This document shows positions 1-11,028 of a stretch of 64,000 nt of DNA, piece after piece (position 1 is the stretch's first letter; each line of letters opens with the position of its first letter). A program made the translations under genes and the position numbers. The stretch is from Rhizoctonia solani (lineage: Eukaryota > Basidiomycota > Agaricomycetes > Cantharellales > Ceratobasidiaceae), in NCBI RefSeq assembly GCF_016906535.1, contig NC_057375.1, forward strand, positions 2,108,001 through 2,172,000, written 5' to 3'. The notes beneath the pieces were generated by a model that saw only the letters and a program-made list of their open reading frames with translations, was not told the DNA's origin and did no database searches.

Positions 1-503
1 CCAGAAGATGTTTGGCCAGTATGGATGTCAGAGGTGCTGTCGAGGAGCGCAAAGGTTGTGTCTCCCTCATCTTCGAGTAAACAATCAATGTCTTTTTTGG
101 TCTTGATATCTGGGCGGTTCTTCAAGATATTTTACGGTTTGTAGATCAATCGAGCAGTCCCAGGGGAGTATTAGCAACTTACCCGCTTAAGATACTTCTC
201 TATGTCCTTCACTTTTGATTCCAGATATTTTATGTAGCTAAGAAATTTTAGTAATATTATTTTTCGCAAAACGACCGGATGAAAACGCACGATGTATCTG
301 GAGTTAGTTCAGGTTTTGGAACGTGGGTCCAACTGCACTCAATCCCCAGGGCAGTGCATCCCTGACACCGGTCATACTGTGTGGGCTTGAACCGACATTG
401 AACCTGGATCACATGAGGCCGGTTTTGACTTGCACATGGTACCAGCAATACGTTCCCGCACCTTGTCTCCTAGGCATTTATCACAGGATACAATGGGTTT
501 CAT
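1..503 (-). CDS. Zn(II)2Cys6 fungal transcription factor, N-terminal part
   Basis: This is the amino-terminal part of a binuclear zinc cluster regulator that runs off the left edge. Splicing exons 503-462, 403-291, 237-183 and 119-1 gives one open frame. The first two exons rebuild a textbook cluster: C-x2-C-x6-C (CDKCLGDKVQC), a nine-residue loop, then C-x2-C-x6-C (CQGCTALGIEC). Exon 3 encodes the linker and start of the dimerising coiled coil (SYIKYLESKVKDIEKYLKR). The three introns are 53-63 nt with GT-AG ends. The start is the ATG six codons before the first cysteine. Such proteins bind CGG-containing sites in the nucleus; the target genes cannot be told. Everything after the coiled coil lies outside the window. 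Confidence 0.85.
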
Positions 504-826
504 TGTCGATAATGTGAACGCCTAATTGTACAAACCAAAGCTACTAGACCAGCTTCAGAGCCCGTCCTAGTTTCGTGTGATCAATGGTCATGCGGCAGTG
601 CTATTTATTTGGCTGGAAACACAGTTTGGCTCGTTGGGAAAGCGTTTACCTGGCTGATCTAAAAGTTTGTTGTCGCAAGATGGATGACAGGGGTGTGAAG
701 TTACGTGGGTGGTGATTGGTCATGGTGACTAGCGCCCATAGCCAATGGAAACGATCGATCAGTGTGATGCAAGGAGATCAATGGCCTTTATCCCTTACTC
801 TGAACTTGAGTTTTGCCAATACTGAA
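504..826. other. Divergent intergenic region
   Basis: This stretch separates the minus-strand zinc cluster gene from the plus-strand kinase gene, so it must hold both promoters. I see no clear TATA box, repeat or additional coding segment. Confidence 0.5.
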
Positions 827-2261
827 ATGAGCTTTGGAAATACCTCAGAGTCGAGTGAGAGAAATGCGGTACGTTAAAGTAAGATCCCAAGGCTTGCCAA
901 CGTTCAATCTAAACTACAACAAAGGGTGCTTGGGTAACAAGGGACACTGTGAGAGGTATAGGCGTTATTTGTGATATCATATACTAATATAGATAACCCA
1001 ACACATTATACTATAGCCTCTAGCCGACATTCTCTTAAACCTGACTCTTCAAAATATTCCTGATCTAACTAAGGAAATAGATCTGGACTTGGCAAGTACA
1101 ACTCCCTTTGCGACAGGAGGCTCCGCCGATATATTTAGGGGACACTATAATGGAGAGTTGATAGCCATAAAAGTTCCAAGACTCGATCAAAAGCATCCAG
1201 AGGATGATGGGAGAGTAAGTCTGACAGAAACCAACATTTCATGGCCCATTGACTAGGACTATTTTACTGTCTAGAAAATAGCCGCTCGCGGTGTATACAA
1301 CTGGAGTAAATGCCGGCATCCTAATATCCACCAATTGCTTGGGTTTACTATATTTCACAGTAGGGTCGGGATGGTTTCCCCTTACGAGAAAAATGGGAAT
1401 TTTAGACATTATCTCGCCACCAATACAACATCGATCCAAGAACGACTGGATCTGGTACGTGTAATTTTGAATATGCGAGCTGACTTGGTTTCCCATTTCC
1501 TTTTCCACCTAGTGTATCCAGATATGTAAAGGAGCGTCTTATTTGCACCAGTCTAGAATTGTAAGAAATTCGTATCATCCCATGAATGGCTCTCAACACT
1601 CAGGTCTCAGGTCCATGGTGACATCAAAGGGGTAGGTAAATCAATTCGAGCACTCTAAACCACTAAGCATCCTGCAGAACAACGTCCTAATATCAGGAGA
1701 TGGGATTGCGATGTTGACTGACTTTGACAACGCCGAGCTCGAAGAGCAATCGTTGATTTTCACGCGAACTGGAAGGCTCGTATTATCACCCCGGTGGACG
1801 GTAAATCAATTCATACCAATACAAAACCCAATTTCTGAAATATATAGTCAAGGCCCCCGAGGTTATCCTAGGACTGACTGGGAAGACACTTGAGGCTGAT
1901 GTGTATTCGCTGGCTATGGTATGTTCGTCAGAGCCACTTTTCTTTGGACCCATATGCTGAAGGCTCTTGCCTCAGACTATACTTGTAAGGAGCCAATAGG
2001 CCAGGAAATGGCCTCTCGGGTGGTAATAGATCTAATTTATCAAAATAGGAAATGATGACATGCAAGGCTCCGTGGGCCAACATTCCAACTGATATAGGTG
2101 TTGTTTCTGCTGTTTTACTCCAAAAGAAGGTTCCTCCAAGGCCTACTAGCATTGTTCGGGGTGATTTGTGGGCCATTCTTGTTGATTGCTGGAAACATGA
2201 GCAAAATGCACGACCTGGGCCCGCTGATATACTAAAAATGGTGTGTAGCTTTATACATTGA
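827..2261 (+). CDS. TKL-type protein kinase, single kinase domain
   Basis: A compact serine/threonine or tyrosine-kinase-like protein of about 330 residues. Exons are approximately 827-868, 1017-1214, 1275-1454, 1513-1560, 1611-1631, 1678-1800, 1853-1918, 1976-1984 and 2049-2261, all in phase. Visible motifs are a glycine loop (ATGGSADIFRG), the ATP lysine (IAIKVPR), a catalytic loop of the basidiomycete HGD type (VHGDIKG), a DFD in place of DFG, and APEVI. Exon 1976-1984 is only 9 nt and encodes Thr-Ile-Leu. The start is an ATG 14 codons before the first intron; the 148-nt first intron is long for this locus, so the N-terminus is less certain. The DFG glycine is replaced by Asp, which may reduce activity. 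Substrate unknown. Confidence 0.75.
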
Positions 2262-2723
2262 CACGCACACAGGTCCTATAACTATGCCACCTTTAATATT
2301 AAATCAAAGCTAGAATACCATATCGTCTCCTATCCCCGAACGGGAACCAATTGCAATTGCCTACCCGCGACCTTTCCTACTCCCCGTTCCCCCGGGACTT
2401 TCATTGGTGGGTAATGGCGGAGAAATACCTGGTTCTTCCCGCTCCAAGGGCTTCATCCGCCCCTCCTTGGCCGGCCACCACCCCCAGCCCCGGTCCCGCT
2501 TCCGCTTCCATTTCCATTTCCGTTTCCATTTCCGTTTCCGCTTCCGTTTCCGCTTCCCGGGGCCTTGTGCAGCCCCAGACGTCAATTCTCCTGGAGAACC
2601 TCTGGAATTTAGTGAAGTAGATTTTCTATCCCAGGAGAACCCGGAACCAGACATTCCAAGTCAGGTTGACACTATTGCCTTGTGTAGAAATAACTTGTAC
2701 ATACTAGAACAATCTAGTATCTT
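2262..2723. other. Intergenic region with low-complexity repeat
   Basis: No gene is visible between the kinase stop and the LTR. A short tandem TTTCCG-like hexamer tract lies at about 2498-2557. An open frame across it reads as alternating Arg-Phe and His-Phe, which is a product of the repeat and not a protein. Confidence 0.5.
2498..2557. repeat. Hexanucleotide repeat (TTTCCR/CTTCCG)n
   Basis: About ten imperfect copies of a pyrimidine-rich hexamer, with C/T and G/A variation between units. It is a simple-sequence repeat in non-coding DNA. Confidence 0.75.
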
Positions 2724-3281
2724 TGTTACAACCTCCTTAATTATACCATTAGAATTGGATGAATTTTCTATTATTTTTAGTATTTTTTACGGACTTAATA
2801 TCTCTTGTTTTTCGATCACGTGATCTCGGCGCTTATTATGCCGAGATGCCGCGCCGAGATGCCGTGCCAAGGGCGCTTAGGAGAAGTCCACGCTTCTGCG
2901 CAGCCCGCAGCACACTTCTCATTTCACACATGTACTTCTTTTCTCACAAGCACAGACCATGTAGATAGTGTGCCCCTTGACATATATACAGCAGGAAAAT
3001 CACTTGGAGACCCCAAGTCGATTTTACCTCGTCTCATACCATTGAGGAGGATCTCCAGCCAGCTAAGTAGCCGCCCTTAGTAGTCCAGTAGCTCACCCCT
3101 TATTGCACTCACCACACCTCCAGGGCTAAGCCCCCTTTGTCAGTAGTTAGTCAGTAGAACGGTTACCTTACGTAACCTTAGTATAGCCTTAGTTAGTAGT
3201 TACATAGCCTTGTTTGTAGTAGTACAGCCCCAAGCGCCCGACCCACTAGCGTGTGACCAACCTTACAGTTGGGTCACAACA
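2724..3281 (+). repeat. Probable 5' LTR of a Ty3/gypsy-type retrotransposon
   Basis: The segment begins TGTTACAACC and ends GGTCACAACA, giving the TG...CA ends and a short terminal inverted repeat expected of an LTR. It is about 558 bp and is followed by a leader of roughly 500 bp and then a Gag-like start at 3801. No second copy lies in the window, so the boundaries rest on the termini alone. Confidence 0.55.
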
Positions 3282-3800
3282 TTGTAAAATTGACTTTCTG
3301 TAGGCTTGTTCGACAAGGAGAAGGCTTCCTGTACTAGCACAAGGGAAATCACGTGATCGGGGCCACCTTGCGGGATATAATAATCAAAAATCCCCCACCC
3401 CCACGTAGTACCAAATTGCTACAAGGCAGACAAGTCCTAATCCCCCGCATACCACGTGTTTCGCCGGAACACCGTAGTTAGCGACCTTAGTCAGCTGAAA
3501 CACCCGCTTGTAGAAAACCCGCTCATATCACGATCGCCAGATCTGTTGATTTGCTGTAGGGACTATCCAACGCTAGGTGCTTGACGCAAAGGTTTAGCGC
3601 CTACACACTACACAAAAACCGCCCATAAGTCCTGATATAGGCACCTATTCCCCCACGCCGTTTCCACCATTCCATCCACACGCTCTGGCGTCCCACACCC
3701 CTACTCTCGTCCCTCTAGCCGCTCCTCCCGCCGTTCCATTCCAACCCATTCCCAACCACCCTCTTGCAGCACATCTCCCGCTTCGCAAGACCTGCCCAGA

Positions 3801-4060
3801 ATGGAACCGGAGCCGACCCTTGCCGCTCTCCTCGAGGCTATCCATACCCTCACCAACCAAGTTGGGTCCTTGCAGGCCCAAGTCACATCCAAGGCCAACA
3901 GCTCGCAGAGCTCAAAACCTTATGCAAGGAAACCAATGACCTCGTCGGCGATAAGACCAAGGAGGAGCCCAAGCCAAGCCTGGCCCATCGACTGGGCCTG
4001 TTACCCCCCCCACTCACACAGGGGGAGAAGCTCCCACTCCAGGAACGATTAGGCTTTCGA
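3801..4060 (+). pseudogene. Truncated, frameshifted Gag fragment
   Basis: The frame opens with a Leu/Glu-rich coiled-coil-like start (MEPEPTLAALLEAIHTLTNQ) typical of Gag in basidiomycete Ty3/gypsy elements. At about 3890 the homologous reading moves to another frame (GQQLAELKTLCKETNDLVGD), so a small indel has broken the gene. Similarity ends near 4060. No zinc knuckle or capsid core remains. Confidence 0.6.
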
Positions 4061-4340
4061 ACCTTTCAAATTATGGTGTCCTATAACTGGCCTCCAAGTG
4101 CTCGCACCTGGCGGATTGTTTGTACTTTTTTGAAATGAAGTACGTCATAGGGGATCGTTGATTCACCTGTAGCACTATTTACTACACGTACCGCGTTAAA
4201 GATCACAATATATTACCTAGAAATGACAAGCATGACTTTGAACCATCTCAACCTGGTGAGAATATAAATAAAACTTTCATTAATTGCAAACGCATATTGC
4301 ACTACCGAGGGCCAGATACTTCAAGTAAAGACAAACAAAT

Positions 4341-6810
4341 CTACTCGGGCATCCTGGCAATTGCCTTCAAAGCCACAACTACCTCGTCCATTGTTGGCCG
4401 GCTCTCAGGCTCGTTAGCCCAACATTTTTCCAACAACTCCCACATTTTGTCAGGTTTATGTATATATTTGTCGAACTTCGGGTAGTCTTTACGCTGGGGT
4501 GGACCTTCTAGTATCTTGTACATGACATTCATATCTTGTCTATGCTTGCAGTAAGGAACCGAGCCGCTAATAATCTGTGAACAAGCCGTGAGTACCAATT
4601 TACGGGGGACAGAAAAGAGGTTCACTTCGAGAGTAGCCATTGCCCTGAAAAAAAAAAGCAAACTGTAACAAGAGCAACTATCGCAAGCTTAACAACTTAC
4701 CATCCCCAGACATCGCAATGAGTTGTGAGCACGAGCTCACCATCGCCAAACATCTCTGGCGCCTAAAGTATATGATATTAGTCCTGGGTTGCAGTCCTAC
4801 ATGGACAAACACACCATCCATCGTTGCGCTTCGGTCTTGCCTGTCATCACAACAGGAAGCTCCGGGTCTTCATCGTTCTCCAGGGCCTAGATCAAAAGGA
4901 TGAGCAGGTTTAGTGTATAATTATAATTCGGGGTCAGACCTTGGTCAACCCAAAGCCGCCTAAAACACCCCCACCACTATCAGATATCAAAATGTTACTC
5001 CTTTCATTCCAGAGTGAACCACAGGTGGACGGTTGTGAAGATATTGGAGTCCTAATGCAGCATCAGTGACCTAAAGGGCCTAAAATGTTAATGAAATGTA
5101 GTGACTGAGACCGACACTGTGACCGACTATTTGGAGGATGTTTTTCTTCACTCCACTGTTATCGCGATAGCGATCCAGATATGTCATCTAGCCCAATTGA
5201 ATATTAGTGTAAAAACGTTAAGATAAGGATATGCCCATACCGCATCAAAGTTCTTCATCCACGGAGAGACCATGTATCTAGTATTAAACGCCAATTCAAC
5301 TAAGCAATTGGATTTATTAACCCCACTCACAACTGGAAATGATTATTCCTTCCAGACGGCTCCATCCCAATTCCATAGAATGGAAGAGTATAATCCGACC
5401 GAAGCTTAGACCACAACTCAGCAATCCGCAAAAACCGCGAAGCGTACTTGTCCACACTCTTCTGATCGGATATTCCAAGCCTAAATACCTTCTTGGCCAC
5501 TTTCTCTCCTCCGAGAAAAGAGGCCAGGTAAACACATGTGATGCCCGTTTGAATCGGGACGTTTGCGTCGAGTATGCATTGCTTTCCGAGTAAGAGCTTG
5601 GGTGGTAGTTGGAGTTTTGTGACTGACAGGATGGTTCGGATGATCTGTTGTGCGTCGATATAGGTGTCTGCAGTTGTTGTAGATTGCGCTTGCAGAATCT
5701 TGAGAGGAAGATCTTTCGGTAAGTATGGTACCGCAACAAGTTCCAATCGCTTGGCTCACCGCGGATTTATTGTCAAGAACTTGGCGGAGTGCTTCGTCTA
5801 TCTTGTCTATCTTTGATAGTACCCCTTTATGATCGATTCCCTGTATGTCGACCTTCATGTCTGTTAGTTCCCTTGTATGTCGACCTTCATGTCGTTCAAG
5901 TTCATCTTGAAGGCGTTCAATATTTCTGTTCTCTAACGGCACGGAATTGTCCGATCCATTGAGCCTGGGCGACGTCGGCGCTATACTAAGATCCACTGGC
6001 GTTAGCCTGTTACTACACTCAGAGATGAAACCGGACCTACAGAAAATAGACGTAGACAATAGTCAAGCTTTCCAAAGAAACGTTCGATCTCCTCACTGAT
6101 AGTTTGATGCTTCAGAAGTGTGAATGTGTCCTTCATTTGGTTATAATGCTCTACGCGCTTCGTAATCTCATCTAGGGTGCTAACAAAGAGTATTAAGCGT
6201 CCTACAGACGAATAAGATAAAACTGAAACTCACTTCTCTAGTTCCCGAGCGGCTTCGACGAGTCCAGGATAATGCTGATGTCCATTGTTCATCACTTGCG
6301 CTCCGCCAATACGTAACACCATCACACATCGGCCCTGGAGTAGCTTCCACTGCTCTCTGGTGGACATTGCGATAAAGTCTCACTATGCACCAAACACGCT
6401 GGAGATACTTACTTGTTCACCCGTGTCCGCTCCACAGCCCGAAAGACAAGCGTCAAGCACTCTACCAGTGGGCCAATGTAAGGCACAGGCTTGAGCTCAT
6501 CCGCGACTTCGATCAAGGAGAGGGCACATTGGGAAGCCAGCGATGCCAGTGCTCGAAGTTCGTTTTGAGGTTTTCGGTCTCCTCCCACGGATGAGGTGCG
6601 AGAGTGGGATAATTGAAGGACTGACTCATTGGCCGAGTTGGTCCCGTCTTCCATTGGAGTATCTCCGGCGTCAGATAGCGCAGAAGCAACCGACACCGGT
6701 CGAGATGATTGACTCCCTTGAGTCAAAGACGATAGCACTCCTGGGTTCGGTTAAAGTATAGTATACAGGGAGTAGATAGACTCGCACATACTTAATAATT
6801 TGCTCGCCAT
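4341..6810 (-). CDS. MLKL-like protein: four-helix N-terminal domain plus TKL pseudokinase (one frameshift)
   Basis: Splicing from an ATG at 6810 gives about 615 residues. Residues 1-210 (exons 6810-6792, 6740-6413, 6356-6234 and from 6179) form an all-helical region (PVPYIGPLVECLTLVFRAVE, then NKEQWKLLQGRCVMVLRIGG) of the MLKL-NTD/HeLo-like four-helix type common in Agaricomycete kinases. A charged linker follows, then a kinase fold to 4341. The ATP-site lysine is kept (GEKVAKKVF), but the catalytic loop reads VVHSGMKG and the DFG position reads GGFG, so both catalytic aspartates are absent. APEMF, HCDVWGW and CWANEPESRPT complete the C-lobe. At about 4999 one base is missing relative to the frame that continues into NILISD. 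It may therefore be a recent pseudogene, or the base may be an assembly error. It lies head-to-head with the tandem kinase gene. Confidence 0.75.
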
Positions 6811-7292
6811 AAGTTCAATTCATGAGGTGGTGGATGTTTAAGGGTCAAGCCTGGTCACAAATTGGTTGCTTGCGAATCTGAACAGCTTATAAAGTGACCT
6901 TCTGCGGGAAGTAGGGAAGGGCACCATGGCGGCGTCTGTCAATGCGATTGTTTGCTTGTCTTTGAATGTAAGATCTACCAGCGCCGTCGTAAGCAGAAGG
7001 CTGTGAGCTTAGTCAACTTCCCTGATTGTCAGGGTTCTACTTGATGACTTTCCTTGTTACATTTGCCCGAGTCAAACGAGAAAGCTGGCACTTGGTGTAT
7101 ATTGGTGTCAAATTTCATGGGCTGTTATTGGAATCCTAAAAATAGGAAACCAACAACTTTAACTCTGCTCTCCTCTGAACCTACTGGGGGAAGCACTTGT
7201 TAAAAAAGGTTGATGACCAATAACACGTGCTTGTCGGGCTCTTGGGTTACGACTATCTTGTCCACCTGAGGCAACCAGATACTGAACATACA
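6811..7292. other. Divergent intergenic region
   Basis: About 480 bp between two divergent kinase genes. It must carry both promoters; no clear TATA box, repeat or coding segment was recognised. Confidence 0.5.
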
Positions 7293-10265
7293 ATGAAATA
7301 CGAAGATTTTGTCTCACTCTTAACAACGGGTCGATTCACAGAGGAAGAAGCTCCGGAATATTGTGAGGATGCAAATGAGGGCGAATTAGTGAGAGCCGTT
7401 TGCTAAAACTGGGTGTTAACGCTGGTTCTTGACCTCCCTTATCCTCTGCTCCTGACAGCTGTCTCATACTCGCAGATTTCTTACTGAAGCCTGTGGAATA
7501 AAGGACCTAACCAACCAGATAACGAGCGATGACATATCCCTACAACCATCCACCGGCGGTGGTTTCGCCGATATATACCGCTCAGCTTTGAATAATGGTA
7601 ATCAAGTGGCCATCAGGACTCAGTACAGAAAATCTTCTGAATCTTCTCACTTTCGATACAGGGTAAGTAGGCGAAGGAGACGTTCTTCCATGTTCATGAG
7701 CTCTACGCATTGTCTAGGAAACGATTAAAAACGCCTACAATTGGAGCCAGATGCGACATCGAAACATAAACGAACTACTTGGATTCACCATTTTCCGCAA
7801 TGCTATCGGGCTAGTCTCATACTATGCGAGTAACGGCGGCATCCCACAGTACATTTACAAGAGACCAAGCGCTGATCGTATGAATTTGGTACTCCAACTA
7901 TTTTAAAGCACTAGATTCATATAAATAACGCTTCGCTTATCAAGTGTATTCAAATCTCCCAAGGGGTATCCTACATGCACTCGATTGGAATGGTGCGACT
8001 CTTATTTGATGGTAGAAAACTTGTCTAACCCTTTGGCTCTAGTTACATGGTGATATTAAGGGGGTAAGCGCCTGGGGCGAAGTCACCTTTCGCTAACGCC
8101 ATCACAGGCTAACGTCGTAGTTATGGAAGACGGAACCGCGAAGCTTATTGACCTTGAAACATCTGTGTCTGAGCAGAGTGCCTGGAGTTTTGAAACCCGA
8201 GGCCACTCACTTCGAGCCTCAATACGATGGGTGGTAAGAAACTCAGAACTGACCCAAATGACTGGGGTTTCACAGACAAACATATGTAGGCACCCGAAAT
8301 CTTTCAAGATGAACCAGTAACGACGCGTGCGTCCGACGTCTATGGGCTAGCAATGGTATGATATCCAAACGGCTCATCCTCGATGCGTATTGACCCAGTG
8401 CCTGTATATCAGACTATACTTGTAAGCTCGGAGTGTATTTTATGACTTTCTTATCATGATTTCTGATGATGAGGTTTGATTGAAAGTAGGAGATAGCATC
8501 TGGCAAAGTACCTTGGAGTAAAATTAGCCGCGATATTCATGTCATTAGACGAGTGATCAACGGCGAAACTCCGGATCGACCCGCCCAAATTCTGGATGTA
8601 AATGGCGATAGTCTCTGGGAGTTACTTCTCGATTGCTGGAAGCTCGAACCAAAAGAACGACCCAGCGCAGGATCTGTGCTAAGAGTGGTGAGCAATAGTA
8701 CAAACCCCCCCCCCCCCCAGATGCTCTCAAAATAACACACTATGATAAACCAAGTTACAGTCACTGCCACCCAACTGCCTAGGTCCACTGGAAATCCAAT
8801 CGGAGTCAGAGACGACTCAAGCGTCAGCGCCTAGCCATATTCCCATCATAAGGCGATGCATGGTAAGCGGGTATCACGTATAAACTGGTATGTTACATGT
8901 AGTAATTTTGTTCCGACCACAGTCTATGCAGGAAATAGCGTCGTGTCTAATTGATCAGGGCTGTTTGAACATATCTAAAATGATCAACGAGCAAACTTTC
9001 GATGAGAGGCCGTCGTTTACTGGGGGGAGCAGTGATATTTACTCTGGACGGCTATTTGATTTGACTGAAGTTTGTATCAAATCACCCCGTCGATCTAGTA
9101 ATACTTCCGAAGATGCAGAAAACCGAGTAGTAAGTGTCAAGTTTCAATCACACTCTGTTGGTTCATTAAGATAATTCCAAGTACATTTCACGTGAAATAT
9201 ATATGGAGCAGATGTCATCATCCCAATCTTGTTCCTTTCCTAGGGTTAGCGGTATTCCGCAACGAGATAGCAGCGGTATCGCCTTATTTTCGGCATGGGA
9301 CACTGATGCAGTTTCTCGCAAGGAACCCCGACGCTGATCGATGCCAACTGGTAAGCAAATGTGTGCCTCTTTGTCGTAAGAATCCTAACATTCTTTACAT
9401 GCCAGAGTACTCAGATATGTGAGGGTGTGGCGTATCTACACAATATCGGGATTGTGAGTAGCCTGATCAAGCCCTCTGATGCCAAAACTGACATTGATCA
9501 AAGGCCCATGGTGATCTAAAAGGGGTTAGTTTCGGTGGTATAGGTCATAAAGGACAATCGTTACTCATTTTTCACAGGACAATGTGTTTGTTTCTGACTC
9601 AGGCTCTGCACTTCTTGCTGATTTGGGGAGCGCCGACGTTGAAGGCCGCGCTGTGGACTTCACGCTCTTTATGAACCGATGTGGCTATACGACTCGTTGG
9701 GCGGTAGGTCTCATCCCATATCCCAAATCTAGTATTTATAATCGGTGTGGCTAATACCTGTCCATCTAGGCGCCCGAGCTGATCAAATATGGAGTGTTTC
9801 GATGTAGAGAGGCAGACATATATGCCCTTGGAATGGTAGGTCTATCCAAACAATGCTGTCCCCGCAGCTGATGGTATTTCTCTTAGACTATTCTTGTAAG
9901 ATACCACCGAGCTCTGATAATTTTAATCATAACTCTCAACGCATTCGAAACTCAGCAAACCCTCACAGGCGAGGTCCCGTTCAAATACAAACGACAGGAC
10001 CACATGGTGATCATGGCCGTCATCGGAAAGCGCGAGTTTCCAAAACGACCGCTGGCTCAGATACCGGTTGATAGCGAACACGGTGATAAGCTATGGGATC
10101 TCCTCTGTTGGTGCTGGTCTCCGGAACTGGAGAACAGGCCGAATGCTGACCAAGTGGTAAAAGAGGTGAGTAAAGTCAGACTTGGCTATATGCGTCGTAA
10201 CTTGGCTTGTACTTTAGATGCGAACAATAACGAGGGATGGACTAGCCCCGACTGCACAAGACTAA
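7293..10265 (+). CDS. Tandem kinase protein: pseudokinase followed by kinase
   Basis: Splicing at about eighteen GT-AG introns gives one frame with two TKL kinase domains. The start ATG at 7293 opens a 32-codon exon. Domain 1 (about 7480-8690) has lost the ATP lysine (QVAIRTQ), keeps LHGDIKG, has DLE instead of DFG, and keeps APEIF. A linker exon leads into domain 2 (about 8930-10180), which keeps a lysine (EVCIKSP), AHGDLKG, DLG and APELI. Both domains contain a 9-nt microexon (8413-8421 and 9887-9895). The stop TAA is at 10263-10265. By analogy with JAK kinases and plant tandem kinase proteins, domain 1 may regulate domain 2; that is inference. Substrate and localisation are unknown; no signal peptide or membrane segment is seen. 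Confidence 0.8.
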
Positions 10266-11028
10266 CTTTGCCGCATGTGCATGAATGAATTTGTATTCTT
10301 AGTACCACTTTGAAGCGAATTGATCTACAGAATCGAGTGGTACAATTTGACCAGTCAAGTAGAATGAAAGTGACTTTAATTTTGATCTTACCATGTGAAA
10401 AGCCTCAAATACAAATTCCCTCGACTCATAAAGCTAGAGGAACGCGATCCAAGTATATTGACAATCACAGTCTGGTTGGTACTAATTCTGGGAACAGCAT
10501 GTCCTCGACCACATGAGATCGCAAAGACATCCTCAACGACCAACTGGCTCTGGTCCTCTCCTAGGACGCATCACACACAATATTCAAAGCCCGACCCGAC
10601 AAGCAGGTCAACCAATTCAATTAAGCACCCAAAACACGACCAACGTGCTTCAAGTGCCAAAAAAACCGTACAACGGTAAACTAGCAAATAAGGTACAACC
10701 CCACTCGCTAGCTCGTAAACGCAAAACAGAAAACATCAAGCAACAGATCAAAAACTGTGCCGAGATCATAAGAAAAGCGCCGCTAATCCCCTAGAGAAAG
10801 AAACCGCAAACAAACGAGACCGCAAAAAGACTGGAAAGTGCAAAGAAAGTGTACCGAGACACCGAGAAGCGAGCGAGCCAAGACACTACTAGGCCAAAAG
10901 CCAAAAGTGCGCCTGGACACAACTCGCGCCGAGAACAAAAAGGGGGCTTGTAAAGGGAGTTATTAAGTTGATAGATCGTAACGCCTAGTTCTATTTCGGA
11001 TTGCATCATGTCTAAGAGAGAGGGAGGA
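10266..11028. other. Intergenic region, A/C-rich
   Basis: The region between two convergent genes is rich in A and C, particularly 10550-10930. Short open frames here have skewed composition and no recognisable domain. It probably holds two 3' untranslated regions. Confidence 0.5.

Larger units (their letters stand above)
2724..4060 (+). mobile_element. 5' fragment of a Ty3/gypsy-type LTR retrotransposon
   Basis: The fragment holds one LTR, an untranslated leader (3282-3800) and the first part of a Gag gene. Protease, reverse transcriptase, RNase H, integrase and the 3' LTR are missing, so it is an inert remnant cut off at about 4060. The assignment to the Tf2-like family rests on my recollection of Gag N-termini in Rhizoctonia elements. 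Confidence 0.55.

Noticed and set aside
2404..2823. A 139-codon plus-strand frame with RFRFHFHF repeats
   Set aside because: It is created by the TTTCCG hexamer tract, and runs into the LTR. No domain is present.
8705..8718. A run of 14 C in the tandem kinase gene
   Set aside because: It falls inside an intron just before a possible acceptor; a simple homopolymer with no further signal.
10513..10794. A 93-codon plus-strand frame in A/C-rich DNA
   Set aside because: The residue composition (Gln, Thr, Pro, Lys) follows the base skew; it lies in the region between convergent genes.
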